Source: Rhodoferax sp. (lineage in GTDB: Bacteria; Pseudomonadota; Gammaproteobacteria; Burkholderiales; Burkholderiaceae_C). From it: DNA of 64,000 bases. The translations under genes and the position numbers were made by a program. Under the pieces are notes generated by a model. That model made no database searches, was not told the origin of the DNA, and saw nothing but the letters and a program-made list of their open reading frames with translations. Below are positions 27,601 to 36,138 of this stretch, in pieces. Where the stretch lies: positions 19,887-83,886 of the forward strand of contig NZ_JAUSLE010000026.1 of the NCBI RefSeq assembly GCF_030646845.1. The letters are read 5' to 3'. Position 1 is the stretch's first letter, and every line of letters begins with the position of its first letter.

Positions 27601-28535
27601 GTTTGAAAAATATGGGCCAGGCTGTAGCGCTGGTAGAACGGGTGCCGGTTCAGCAGGGCAAAGTTTTTGTCCTCAAAGTACACCACGAACAGCAGACGAA
27701 ACAGCAGCACCACGCTGTTTTCATAGACGCTGGCGAGGCTGGCTTTGGGGTTGGCTTTTTGGATCGCCCGGCCCATGATTTCGAACAGCGAATCCTCCCC
27801 TGCGTAACCGTAGATCACGGCCTTGAGGTTTTCCTCAACCGCTAATGTGAAGTCGGCGGACGCCGCAATGGCCTGCTCGATGGCGCTGACCTGGGCGCCC
27901 TCGCTGGGGCGAACATAGGTGTCGCGGCCAAAGAAAAAGGCAAACAAGGCCAGACCCTGCGCCTTTTTATCGGCGTCCTCCACGGCCCACAGGCGCTGCA
28001 GATCGAACTCGATGAAGGTTTTTTTGGCGGTGATTTTGTCGGTGTCATACACCCGCCAAATGCGGCCATTGGTCAAGAAGCCGAAGCGCACCCGCAGCGT
28101 GCTGAGGTAGTCCTGCAGCTGATGGTGCGGGTTATCTTTGCGATCAGCCTTGCCGGTGTCTAGCGTTTTGTCCCAGGCTTTGGATTCACAAATGGCGGTG
28201 ATGAGGGTGTGGTCTTTTCTGGCGATCAGCCCATTTTCTTGCTCTGAATGCAACACCAAACAGTAGTCAGGCTTGGCAAATTTGCCCTGTACGGTGAGGC
28301 CGACCTGGTAGGCTTTGGACCAGCCTAACTGAGCCAGCAAGGGGGCAATAAATTTTTCTTCCAGTTGCGCCTCGTTCCGGGCGGCTAGGGTGACGGCATC
28401 GAAATGCTCTTTCAGCCAGGCTTGCAGGTCGTAAGGCAGCGGCTTTGCCAGTAACTCGCCCGCCTTTTGGGCAATAAAGCCGTCATCAAGCAGGGTATTG
28501 GTCAGCCAGTGCTGGGGAAATAGGTCTTGCGTCAT
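24651..28535 (-). CDS. Fused type IIG-like restriction endonuclease/adenine methyltransferase
   Basis: 1294 aa from ATG 28535. N-terminal PD-(D/E)XK nuclease: P89-D90 (KFAKPDYCLV) and E117-S-K119 (ICESKAWD). Central class I methyltransferase: SAM motif DNACGSGHF near residue 533 and catalytic NPPW near 792 (IVGNPPWDKTKF), the order of Eco57I-like N6-adenine enzymes. The C-terminal third is probably target recognition (LPLPQPTDDEIRANPDY). Cutting and protection therefore reside in one chain and no separate S or R gene flanks it. Base composition is lower in GC than its neighbours, and it abuts a decayed permease gene, both pointing to acquisition. Its stop codon lies in a dispersed repeat. Confidence 0.9.
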   Translation of the reverse strand: MTQDLFPQHWLTNTLLDDGFIAQKAGELLAKPLPYDLQAWLKEHFDAVTLAARNEAQLEEKFIAPLLAQLGWSKAYQVGLTVQGKFAKPDYCLVLHSEQENGLIARKDHTLITAICESKAWDKTLDTGKADRKDNPHHQLQDYLSTLRVRFGFLTNGRIWRVYDTDKITAKKTFIEFDLQRLWAVEDADKKAQGLALFAFFFGRDTYVRPSEGAQVSAIEQAIAASADFTLAVEENLKAVIYGYAGEDSLFEIMGRAIQKANPKASLASVYENSVVLLFRLLFVVYFEDKNFALLNRHPFYQRYSLAHIFQTLRQASNGQSSARDKLHDGVYALKQLFEMLDEGAEDIDIPLFNGGLFDPARAPLLLKPKIFDNAALRQLLEKLLFKTNRGNTLFETRRDFKNMSVTHLGRIYEGLLEFRFERATENAVYLEFESSATKGKTVEAYFDAYDQANIRKEKGFRAWREVSVKKGEVFLKSASNSRKTTASYYTEPVLSQPLVKASIDHAIAAAAARENGNGIANGKTFMDLKILDNACGSGHFLVEALGYLTDLALARLDTDADLQQLVAEESAKITEQLRFLNLDYVPEDAQILKRALLKRCIFGVDLNPFAVELARLSLWMDSFIFGTPLSFIEHHVQHGNSLMGASVQDFIQYNAVEVQQNDLFVENLGARFDDLRTVMHQLDAMRDTTAEEVEQSKALWKNAIAPKLNLLSRALSFICTGRAMLAEGDAKAWEALKKTPDIISQLFDESRAKSTALKQVETYAAKYHFFHFEVAFPEAFAGGKKGFDIIVGNPPWDKTKFSDTDFFPQYHSNYRSLKNSEKAAVQHRLLESPHIAAAYAIAKREMEVADDYYTAASPLNKGAGDGNLFRLFVERNLGLLAAGGSLNYVLPSALMFEEGSTVLRKHIFTHCQMTFFWSFENRNGIFKDVHSSYKFALMQLVNRAPVSVHDQVIDTAFYVLDPAELLNAERHVPYPLETLKALSPEHWALMELRDRADLVILEKCYDAFAALSPEWLDFRRELHMTDDKDLFLEKEAPGLLPLFEGKMIWQYSHKFDTAQYWLDAKAFDERLKSKELHRMAQDLGVPKSEVAQHASAVRYDREFVRLGFRTVASDTNERTIIFALFPKHCGSGNSMFANTPKNYVLNSEGQVKVQAVSPLRLLFALAWFNSVPVDWIARQMIQINVNKTYLYRLPLPQPTDDEIRANPDYAQLAKNALLLSLVASWDDFAELAPLFDVQPQDLPQTAKAQDTLRAQNDKAVARLYGITDAELAHLLRSFNVMGAKRAEYLTLLN

Positions 28536-28621
28536 GAGGTACGTGTAAGGAATCGGGGAGTCCCGCAGAACTGCTGGAAAATTCAACTATCTCAGGCCAA
28601 GTATCGCACCCTGGGTCACGT

Positions 28622-28843
28622 TGCCGAGCGCCGTTTCGTCATATTCGAGAGGCGGAAGTTCCCGCCCCGATTGGCGCCGCGGCCATCTCGTTCTTGATGT
28701 CGTTCGAGGACTTCAACATCGCGCTGATGCTGGGGGGCTCAGATACGCCGCTCACGGCGATGATGTACGCCGGCATGCGCGAGGGCGCCACACGCTTCCT
28801 CAATACGGCGCGCCTGATTTTGATGATGGCCTCGGCCCTGTAG
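28622..28843 (+). pseudogene. C-terminal remnant of a PotB/PotC-like ABC permease
   Basis: A frame ending in TAG 28841-28843 reads APIGAAAISFLMSFEDFNIAL followed by MLGGSDTPLT, MMYAGMREGAT, and ends MMASAL. The LMSFEDFNIALMLGG stretch matches the last cytoplasmic loop and helix of spermidine/putrescine-type permeases. Upstream sequence in this frame (28622-28660) is not clearly permease, and no start exists. The remainder is gone, presumably displaced when the restriction-modification gene arrived. Confidence 0.72.
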
Positions 28844-29003
28844 ACCCTGACGCTGCTGCGCCGTGCGGCAGAGTCCGGCGCAACAAGCTGATCACACACA
28901 CCCCGCCCCGGCGTTGCGCCTGGCTCGTGCACAAATCAATGAAGCGTGCTACCGTTCAGCCGGCGTTTCAAATGTCGTTACGGACAAGGCAACAGGTGAA
29001 CGG

Positions 29004-29912
29004 ATGCGCAAGCAAGCCCTTTACAGCAGTTCCAGCAAGGCCTCTGCGGCGCCCGGCGCGCCTGAGGCGCTGCCAGAGCCGCCTGCGCCAGCTCGCAGGC
29101 CTTTGCCGGCCGCCCTGAAACAACTCGATTTCACCGACCCGCGCTGGCTCTGGTCGGCCATTGTGTTGCTGGCGCTCGCACTCCTCGTCAGCATCGCTGT
29201 CGGGCTGCACCAAAGGCCACGCCAGCTCACGCAAAAAGACGTCAATGCCGCGGTGCTCAAGACGCTGGAGACCACGGTCCTGCCATCGGCGGCATCCCGC
29301 GCTTATGAGGTCATCCGGCCGTCAGTGGTGCGCGTGATGGGGTTCGTCAAAAGCAAGGATGGCAAGGAGGACCTCGAGCACGGCGTTGGCACCGGCGTGG
29401 TGATCGTGGACAAGGGCGTGATCCTCACCAACCTGCATGTCGTCCACGGAGCCCAGACCATCAAGCTGGTGTTTTTCGATGGACTGGAATCGTCTGCTTC
29501 GGTCATCGGCGTCCAGCCTGAGAACGACCTGGCGGTGCTGCAGGCGCACAAGATCCCGGACGACCTGGTGGCTGCCACCATGCGCTCGACCGCCGACCTG
29601 CAGCCCGGCGACGAAGTGCTGACCGTCGGTTTCCCGTTTGGCATCGGACCATCCGCCTCGGCCGGCGTGGTGTCGGGCCTCAAGCGGACGTTTCGCTCGC
29701 CCGAGGGCCAGCATGAGATCGGCAACCTGATCCAGTTTGATGCAGCGGCCAACCCCGGCAACTCGGGCGGGCCCCTGGTCACCATGGACGGCGAGTTGGT
29801 GGGCATCGTGACCGCCATCCTCAATCCATCAAAACAGCGCACCTTTATTGGCATCGGCTTTGCGGTGCCGATCGAAAACGCCGCCGTGGCGGCCGGCATG
29901 CCGCCCTTCTGA
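29004..29912 (+). CDS. S1C (HtrA/DegP-like) membrane-anchored serine protease lacking PDZ
   Basis: 302 aa from ATG 29004 (AGGTG seven bases upstream); a longer frame from 28863 is possible but unsupported. A proline/alanine-rich cytoplasmic start, a membrane helix at ~48-67 (WLWSAIVLLALALLVSIAVG), then a trypsin-like domain with the full triad H145 (LTNLHVVHG), D175 (PENDLAVL), S254 (NPGNSGGPLV). The chain ends shortly after the protease domain, so no PDZ domain is present. Forty-eight bases ahead of the MoxR gene and likely co-transcribed with the MoxR-DUF58-VWA genes. Confidence 0.93.
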   Translation: MRKQALYSSSSKASAAPGAPEALPEPPAPARRPLPAALKQLDFTDPRWLWSAIVLLALALLVSIAVGLHQRPRQLTQKDVNAAVLKTLETTVLPSAASRAYEVIRPSVVRVMGFVKSKDGKEDLEHGVGTGVVIVDKGVILTNLHVVHGAQTIKLVFFDGLESSASVIGVQPENDLAVLQAHKIPDDLVAATMRSTADLQPGDEVLTVGFPFGIGPSASAGVVSGLKRTFRSPEGQHEIGNLIQFDAAANPGNSGGPLVTMDGELVGIVTAILNPSKQRTFIGIGFAVPIENAAVAAGMPPF

Positions 29913-29960
29913 GCCAGCCATCCCACAGCAACAGCGAACCGCCAGAACAGGAAACTGCAT

Positions 29961-30968
29961 ATGACTGAAGCTACTTCCCCAAACGCCGACACGGCCCAGT
30001 TGATGGAGCAAATCCTGTACGAGGTCAAACGCGTCGTTGTCGGTCAGGACCGCTTCCTGGAGCGGGTGATGGTGGCCATGCTGGCGCAGGGCCACTTGCT
30101 GGTCGAGGGCGTACCCGGCCTAGCCAAAACACTGACGATCAAGACCCTGGCCAGCACCGTGCACGGCCACTTCAAGCGCATCCAGTTCACGCCCGACCTG
30201 GTGCCCGCCGATCTGGTCGGCACCCGCATCTATAACCAGAAAACCGGCGAGTTCAGTACCTCGCTGGGCCCGGTCTTCACCAACCTCCTGCTGGCCGACG
30301 AGATCAACCGCGCGCCGGCCAAGGTGCAAAGTGCCCTGCTGGAGGTGATGCAGGAGCGCCAGGTCACGATTGCCGGCGAAACCCACCGGGTGCCCGAGCC
30401 CTTCCTGGTGATGGCAACGCAAAACCCGATCGAAACCGAGGGCACCTACCCATTGCCCGAGGCCCAGGTAGACCGGTTCATGATGAAAGTGCTGGTGGAC
30501 TACCCGACCGAGGCGGAAGAATTCGTCATCGTGCAGCGTGTCACCGGTCCGCCCGTCGCAGTCGCCGCCGTGGCCACGACGCAGCAACTGGCCGCGTTGC
30601 AGCAGGAGTGCCGGAGAGTGTATGCAGACCCCTCGCTGATCCAGCACGCGGTGCGCCTGGTTGCAGCCACCCGCACGCCCGACCAGCACGGCCTGAAAGA
30701 TCTGTCGCGCTTCCTCACTTTTGGCGCCAGCCCGCGCGCGACCATCAACCTGGTGGAAGGCGCCCGGGCGCTGGCCATGCTGCGCGGACGCACCTACGTG
30801 CTGCCCGAAGACATGAGCGATCTGGTGCCCGACGTGCTGCGCCACCGGCTGGTGCTCTCGTACGAGGCGCTGTCCGAGGGGATGACGGCAGACGCCATCA
30901 CCGCCCGCATCATGGCCAAGGTGCCCGCACCTCCCCGGCCGCTGGAACACGACCGGCTCGCAGCCTGA
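29961..30968 (+). CDS. MoxR-family AAA+ ATPase
   Basis: 335-aa cytoplasmic ATPase with Walker A at ~50-57 (GVPGLAKT), Walker B LLADEINRAPAK, sensor 1 VMATQNPIETEGTYPLPEAQ and the ASPRATI-type sensor 2. MoxR proteins act as chaperones that mature or remodel partner complexes together with DUF58 and VWA proteins, which are the next two genes. AGGAAA ribosome site ahead of ATG 29961. Confidence 0.96.
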   Translation: MTEATSPNADTAQLMEQILYEVKRVVVGQDRFLERVMVAMLAQGHLLVEGVPGLAKTLTIKTLASTVHGHFKRIQFTPDLVPADLVGTRIYNQKTGEFSTSLGPVFTNLLLADEINRAPAKVQSALLEVMQERQVTIAGETHRVPEPFLVMATQNPIETEGTYPLPEAQVDRFMMKVLVDYPTEAEEFVIVQRVTGPPVAVAAVATTQQLAALQQECRRVYADPSLIQHAVRLVAATRTPDQHGLKDLSRFLTFGASPRATINLVEGARALAMLRGRTYVLPEDMSDLVPDVLRHRLVLSYEALSEGMTADAITARIMAKVPAPPRPLEHDRLAA

Positions 30969-31002
30969 GCCGCCAAGCTTCTGATTCGCGGGCAGCACGA
31001 CC

Positions 31003-31974
31003 ATGTTGAACATCTTCAGACGCACGCGCCACGCCGCGCCCGCCCAGGCCGCGGTGGCTGCTGCAGACCCGACCGCAGAACAGGTGCTGCGCCGTCTGGA
31101 GTGGACCGTCATTCGCCGTCTTGACGGCCTGCTGCAAGGCGACTACCGCACGCTGCTGCGCGGCACCGGCATGGACCTGGCCGACCTGCGCGAGTACCAG
31201 CACCATGATGATGTGCGCCACATCGACTGGAATGTGACCGCGCGGCAGAACGTGCCCCATGTGCGCGTGTTCACCGAAGACCGCGAGATGGCGGCCTGGT
31301 TCCTGCTGGACCTGAGCCCCTCGGTTGACTTCGGCTCGGGTGCCCAGCGCATGAGCCAGGTCTCGGCCGAATTTGTGGCGGTGCTGGCCCGGCTGCTCAC
31401 GCGCCAGGGCAACCGGGTGGGCGCACTGCTGTATGGCGTTGGCGTGGACACGGTCTTGCCGGCCCGCGCCGGCCGCCTGCATGTGCTGCACCTGTTGCAT
31501 GCCCTGCAGACCCGGCCCGTGCCAACGCAAACCGGCAGCACCAAGCTGCACGAGCTGCTGCAGTCCGCCGCCATGGCGGTGCGCCGGCGTTCGTCGATTT
31601 TTGTGGTGTCGGATTTCATCAGTGAGCCGGGCTGGGAAAAACCCCTGGCCCAGCTGGCGCGCCGCCATGAAGTGGTGGCGGTGCGCCTGCTCGATCCGAT
31701 GGCGCTTGAGCTGCCTGATCTGGGGTTGATCCCGATGCGCGACGCCGAGACCGGCGAGCAGCTGTTGGTCGACACGGCCGACGCCGAGTTTCGCCAGCGT
31801 TTCGCACGTCTGGCGACACAGCGGGAGGCGCAACTGCGCCAATCGCTGGCGCGGGCCGGCGTGGACACGCTGGAGCTGTCCACCGACGGCGACCTGGTGA
31901 ACACCATCGTGCGTTTCACGGACCTGCGCAAGCGCCGCAGCAAGCTGCCCGCCCACCTCAAGGTGGTGGCCTGA
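31003..31974 (+). CDS. DUF58 domain protein
   Basis: 323 aa. The DUF58 core is clear: LLQGDYRTLLRGTGMDLADLREYQ, then DVRHIDWNVTARQNVPHVRVF, with a degenerate VWA fold (LLDLSPSVDFGSG) and VVSDFISEPGWEKPL. Family members work with MoxR ATPases in envelope stress or complex assembly. No signal peptide. Lies 34 bases after moxR and 36 before the VWA gene. Confidence 0.94.
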   Translation: MLNIFRRTRHAAPAQAAVAAADPTAEQVLRRLEWTVIRRLDGLLQGDYRTLLRGTGMDLADLREYQHHDDVRHIDWNVTARQNVPHVRVFTEDREMAAWFLLDLSPSVDFGSGAQRMSQVSAEFVAVLARLLTRQGNRVGALLYGVGVDTVLPARAGRLHVLHLLHALQTRPVPTQTGSTKLHELLQSAAMAVRRRSSIFVVSDFISEPGWEKPLAQLARRHEVVAVRLLDPMALELPDLGLIPMRDAETGEQLLVDTADAEFRQRFARLATQREAQLRQSLARAGVDTLELSTDGDLVNTIVRFTDLRKRRSKLPAHLKVVA

Positions 31975-32010
31975 GCCGACGGGCGCACAAACGCCAGAGG
32001 TGATGCTTTC

Positions 32011-33061
32011 ATGACACTTGCGACGAACTTCCCGATGACTTTTCTCTGGCCCCAATTCCTGTGGCTGTTGCTGGCCTTGCCACTGCTGGTGGCCGTCTAT
32101 GTCTGGCTGCTGCGACGCAAGAAAAAGCTCGCGCTGCGCTATGCCAGCCTGTCGATCGTCAAGGAAGCACTGGGACCCGGCCGTGGCCTGCGGCGCCACG
32201 TTCCGCCCGTGCTGTTTCTCCTGGCGCTGGCGGCCATGTTGCTGGCAGCAGCGCGGCCGTATGCCGTGGTCACCCTGCCCATGACGCAGGAGACCATCAT
32301 GCTGGCCATGGACGTATCGGGCAGCATGCGTGCCACCGATGTGCAGCCCAACCGCCTGGTCGCGGCGCAAAATGCGGCCAAGGCATTTCTGGCCCAGTTG
32401 CCGCGCCAGATTCGGGTCGGCATTGTGGCGTTTGCCGGGTCGGCCCAAGTGGTGCAGGTGCCAACCGTCAACCGAGAGGATCTGGTTTCGGCGATCGACC
32501 GCTTCCAGTTGCAGCGCGGCACGGCCATCGGCAATGGCATCGTGATGTCGCTGGCCACGATCTTTCCGGATGCCGGCATCGACCTCAATACCATGGGTAG
32601 CGAGCGTGAGCGTGCGCGCGGCATCGCCATCGACCAGGCACCCAAAGAATCGTCCAAGGAATTTGTGCCTGTAGCCCCCGGATCTTATGGCTCCGCTGCT
32701 ATCATTTTGCTAACAGATGGGCAGCGCACCACGGGCGTTGATTCGCTCGAAGCCGCCAGGCTGGCGGCTGACCGGGGGGTGCGCGTGTACACCGTGGGCA
32801 TTGGCACCGTGGACGGTGAAACCATCGGGTTCGAAGGCTGGTCCATGCGCGTGCGCCTGGACGAGGAGACGCTCAAGCGCATCGCCACCACAACGCAGGC
32901 AGAGTACTTCTATGCCGGCAGTGCCGAATCGCTGAAGAAGGTCTATGAAAAACTCAGCGCTCGTCTGACGGTGGAAAAAAAGGAAACAGAAATCTCGGCT
33001 TTGCTGGCGCTCGTCGCCGCCGTGCTGGCCATCGCATCCGCGGGCCTGTCACTGCTCTGGT

Positions 33062-33078
<17 letters not shown>
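32011..33078 (+). CDS. VWA-domain membrane protein, BatA-like
   Basis: 355 aa from ATG 32011 (AGAGGTG upstream). Two N-terminal helices ([21 protein letters not shown] and [17 protein letters not shown]) and a C-terminal helix flank a von Willebrand A domain with MIDAS residues D-x-S-x-S (MAMDVSGSM), the distal threonine (ATDV) and ILLTDG. A segment before ILLTDG (around [14 protein letters not shown]) is encoded by a dispersed repeat. Completes a protease-MoxR-DUF58-VWA operon. The last 17 bases overlap the convergent lolD gene. Metal-dependent protein binding is the expected role. Confidence 0.94.
32659..32712 (-). repeat. Dispersed repeat, copy inside the BatA-like gene
   Basis: Minus strand: TTAGCAAAATGATAGCAGC head, then GGAGCC, GGGGGCTACAGGCACAAATT. 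It ends at the codons for the conserved ILLTDG motif of the VWA domain and is read in frame. Confidence 0.62.
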
Positions 33079-33833
<755 letters not shown>

Positions 33834-33841
<8 letters not shown>

Positions 33842-35090
33842 AACGCAGGGCCTCCGCCGGGTTCACCCGGCTGGCGCGCCAGCTGGGGTAGAGGGTGGCC
33901 AGAAAGGCCAGGACCAGCGAAATGATGGCAATGGGCATGATGTCGGCTTGCTGCGGATCGCTGGGCATCCGGCTGATGAGGTAGATGTCTTTGGGCAAGA
34001 AGCTGGCATGGAACAGCTGTTCCAGCGCGGGCACGATGACATCAATGTTGAAAGCCACCGCCAGGCCCAGGGCCAGACCGGCGAACGTGCCGATCACGCC
34101 CACCATGGCACCCTGCACCACAAAAATACCCATGATGCTCTGGGGGCTGGCACCCAGGGTGCGCAGGATCGCAATGTCGGCGCGCTTGTCGGTTACGGTC
34201 ATCACCAGCGTGCTGACCAGGTTGAAGGCCGCCACGGCCACGATCAGGGTCAGGATGATGAACATCATCCTTTTTTCAACCTGCACGGCAGCAAACCAGG
34301 TGCGGTTCTGGCGCGTCCAGTCGCGTATCAGCAACTCGCCCGTCAAAGTCCGCGCCAGCTGGGCTGCGACATCAGGTGCCTGGTGCAGGTCCTTCAGCTT
34401 GAGCCGCACACCGGTGGGGCCCTCCAGCCGGAAAATGCGGGCCGCATCATCCATGTGCATCAGCACCAATGCCGAGTCGTATTCAAAATGTCCCGAGTCA
34501 AAAGTGCCCATCACCGTCATCTGCTTGAGCCGCGGCACCACCCCGGCGGGCGTGACCTGGCCGCTGGGCGCGACCAGCGTGACCTTGTCGCCTTCACCCA
34601 CGCCCAGACTGCGGGCCAGTTCGCCACCCAGCACCACGCCGAAGTCACCTGGAATCAGGCGCATCAGGCTGGTGTTCTTGAGTTCGATGGCCAGGTCGGT
34701 CACATCGGGTTCGCTGGCGGGATCAATGCCCCGAACCATCGTGCCTTTCATGTCCTCACCCCTCGCCAACAAAGCCTGGGTTGCGATGAAAGGCGCAGCA
34801 CCCACCACCTGGGAATTGGCACGCACTTCGGCCAGCGTGCGCGCCACGTCAGGCAAGGCGGCGCCATTGGGGGCAAAAATCTCGATGTGCGACACCACGC
34901 CCAGCATGCGGTCGCGCACCTCTTTCTGAAAACCGTTCATCACGCTCAGCACGATGATGAGTGCCGCGACGCCCAAGGCAATGCCCAGCATGGAAACGCC
35001 CGAGATGAAGGAAATGAAGCCGTTGCGCCGGGTGGCGCGGCCGGCGCGGGTGTACCGCCAGCCAAGGATGAGTTCGTAGGGAATTTGCAT
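33834..35090 (-). CDS. lolC: Lipoprotein-releasing system permease LolC/LolE
   Basis: 418 aa from ATG 35090; family similarity starts there ([16 protein letters not shown]). Four membrane helices: one N-terminal ([26 protein letters not shown]) and three near the C-terminus, with a large periplasmic domain between. [18 protein letters not shown] and the C-terminal [16 protein letters not shown] are diagnostic. Only one permease is present, so it probably forms a homodimer with two LolD chains. Upstream 100 bases are shared with the divergent gene at 35190. Confidence 0.95.
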
Positions 35091-35189
35091 CGACCGCCAG
35101 GGTTGGAAACAGGCGCCATTGTGGCATCTTGCACTCCGGCGCCGCAGTGCCCCGCCCCTTGACCCAGACATTTCCCGGACAATCGCAGC

Positions 35190-36128
35190 ATGCACCTCCT
35201 GATTCCGTTCGCGTTTTGCAGCTCTGAAGGCTGCGCCGCGGCCCTGCCCACACTCAAACTGCCCCACCTGGCGAAGCTGCTGGCCCGCCTCACGCCCCTG
35301 CCGCTGGACAAGGGCGATGAGTTCAGTCTGTCTCCACCGCATGAGCGCGCCTTGGCCCGTACTCTGGGCCTGCCAGTGCAAGACGGACTGCTCCCCTGGG
35401 CGGCGCTACAGGCATTGAAGAGCCAACCGGCTGACGGCGCCTGGGGCTTCATCACGCCCTGCCACTGGCAAGTGGGCACGAACCACATCGCCATGAGCGG
35501 GCTGGAGCTGCCAGACTTCTCCACGCAGGAGTCGCAGACCCTGCTGGCAGCCATGCAGCCCTATTTTGAAGAAGACGGCATCGCCCTGCACTACGACCAC
35601 CCCACCCGCTGGCTCGCCCGCGGAGACCTGTTTGACGGTCTGGCCACCGCCTCGCTGGACCGCGTCGTGGGGCGCAACGTCGAGAACTGGATGCCGCGCA
35701 GCGCCAGTGCCGCCGGCTTGCGACGGCTGCAAAACGAAATGCAGATGCTGCTCTATACCCACCCGGTGAATGACGCGCGTTCTGCGCGCGGTGCGCCACC
35801 CGTCAACTCGTTCTGGCTGAGTGGCACTGGCGCCCTGCCCCATCCAATGCCTGAACCCGCTGAGCCGCAGCCGGTCGTGGTCACCCACCTGCGGGAAGCG
35901 GCGCTCAATGAAGACTGGGCCGCATGGGTGCAAGCCTGGCAAGCACTGGACGCCACCGATTGCCTGGCGCTGCTCCGTGCGCTGGATCAGGGCGGCAGCG
36001 GCCACCAACTCACACTCTGCGGTGAACGCAACGCGCAGACCTTTGACGCCCAGCCACAAACATTTTACAGACGATTTATGAACCTTTTTGGCACCCAGCC
36101 CCCGTCAATACTGCTTGAGACGCTATGA
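35190..36128 (+). CDS. Conserved betaproteobacterial protein, RpfE/phosphoglycerate-mutase-like annotation
   Basis: 312 aa. N-terminus HLLIPFAFCSSEGCAAALP and a central GFITPCHWQVGTNHIAM segment, then LHYDHPTRWLARGDLF and NSFWLSGTGALP. These match a family found mainly in betaproteobacteria that databases often label regulatory protein RpfE or phosphoglycerate mutase; I see no metal- or phosphate-binding signature that supports a mutase role. Its TGA overlaps the recJ ATG (ATGA), suggesting coupling to DNA repair. The last 14 residues are encoded by a dispersed repeat. Function unknown. Confidence 0.8.
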   Translation: MHLLIPFAFCSSEGCAAALPTLKLPHLAKLLARLTPLPLDKGDEFSLSPPHERALARTLGLPVQDGLLPWAALQALKSQPADGAWGFITPCHWQVGTNHIAMSGLELPDFSTQESQTLLAAMQPYFEEDGIALHYDHPTRWLARGDLFDGLATASLDRVVGRNVENWMPRSASAAGLRRLQNEMQMLLYTHPVNDARSARGAPPVNSFWLSGTGALPHPMPEPAEPQPVVVTHLREAALNEDWAAWVQAWQALDATDCLALLRALDQGGSGHQLTLCGERNAQTFDAQPQTFYRRFMNLFGTQPPSILLETL

Positions 36129-36138
36129 AAATAATAGC
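36086..36138 (-). repeat. Dispersed repeat spanning the junction that contains the recJ start codon
   Basis: Minus strand: GCTATTATTTTCATAGC head, GTCTCAAGC, then GGGGGCTGGGTGCCAAAA. The recJ ATG at 36125 is the complement of the CAT in the palindromic head, and the upstream gene's TGA is also inside it. Confidence 0.75.

Noticed and set aside
28621..29118. 165-codon frame across the permease remnant
   Set aside because: The permease similarity is in a different frame; this one is arginine/serine-rich noise.
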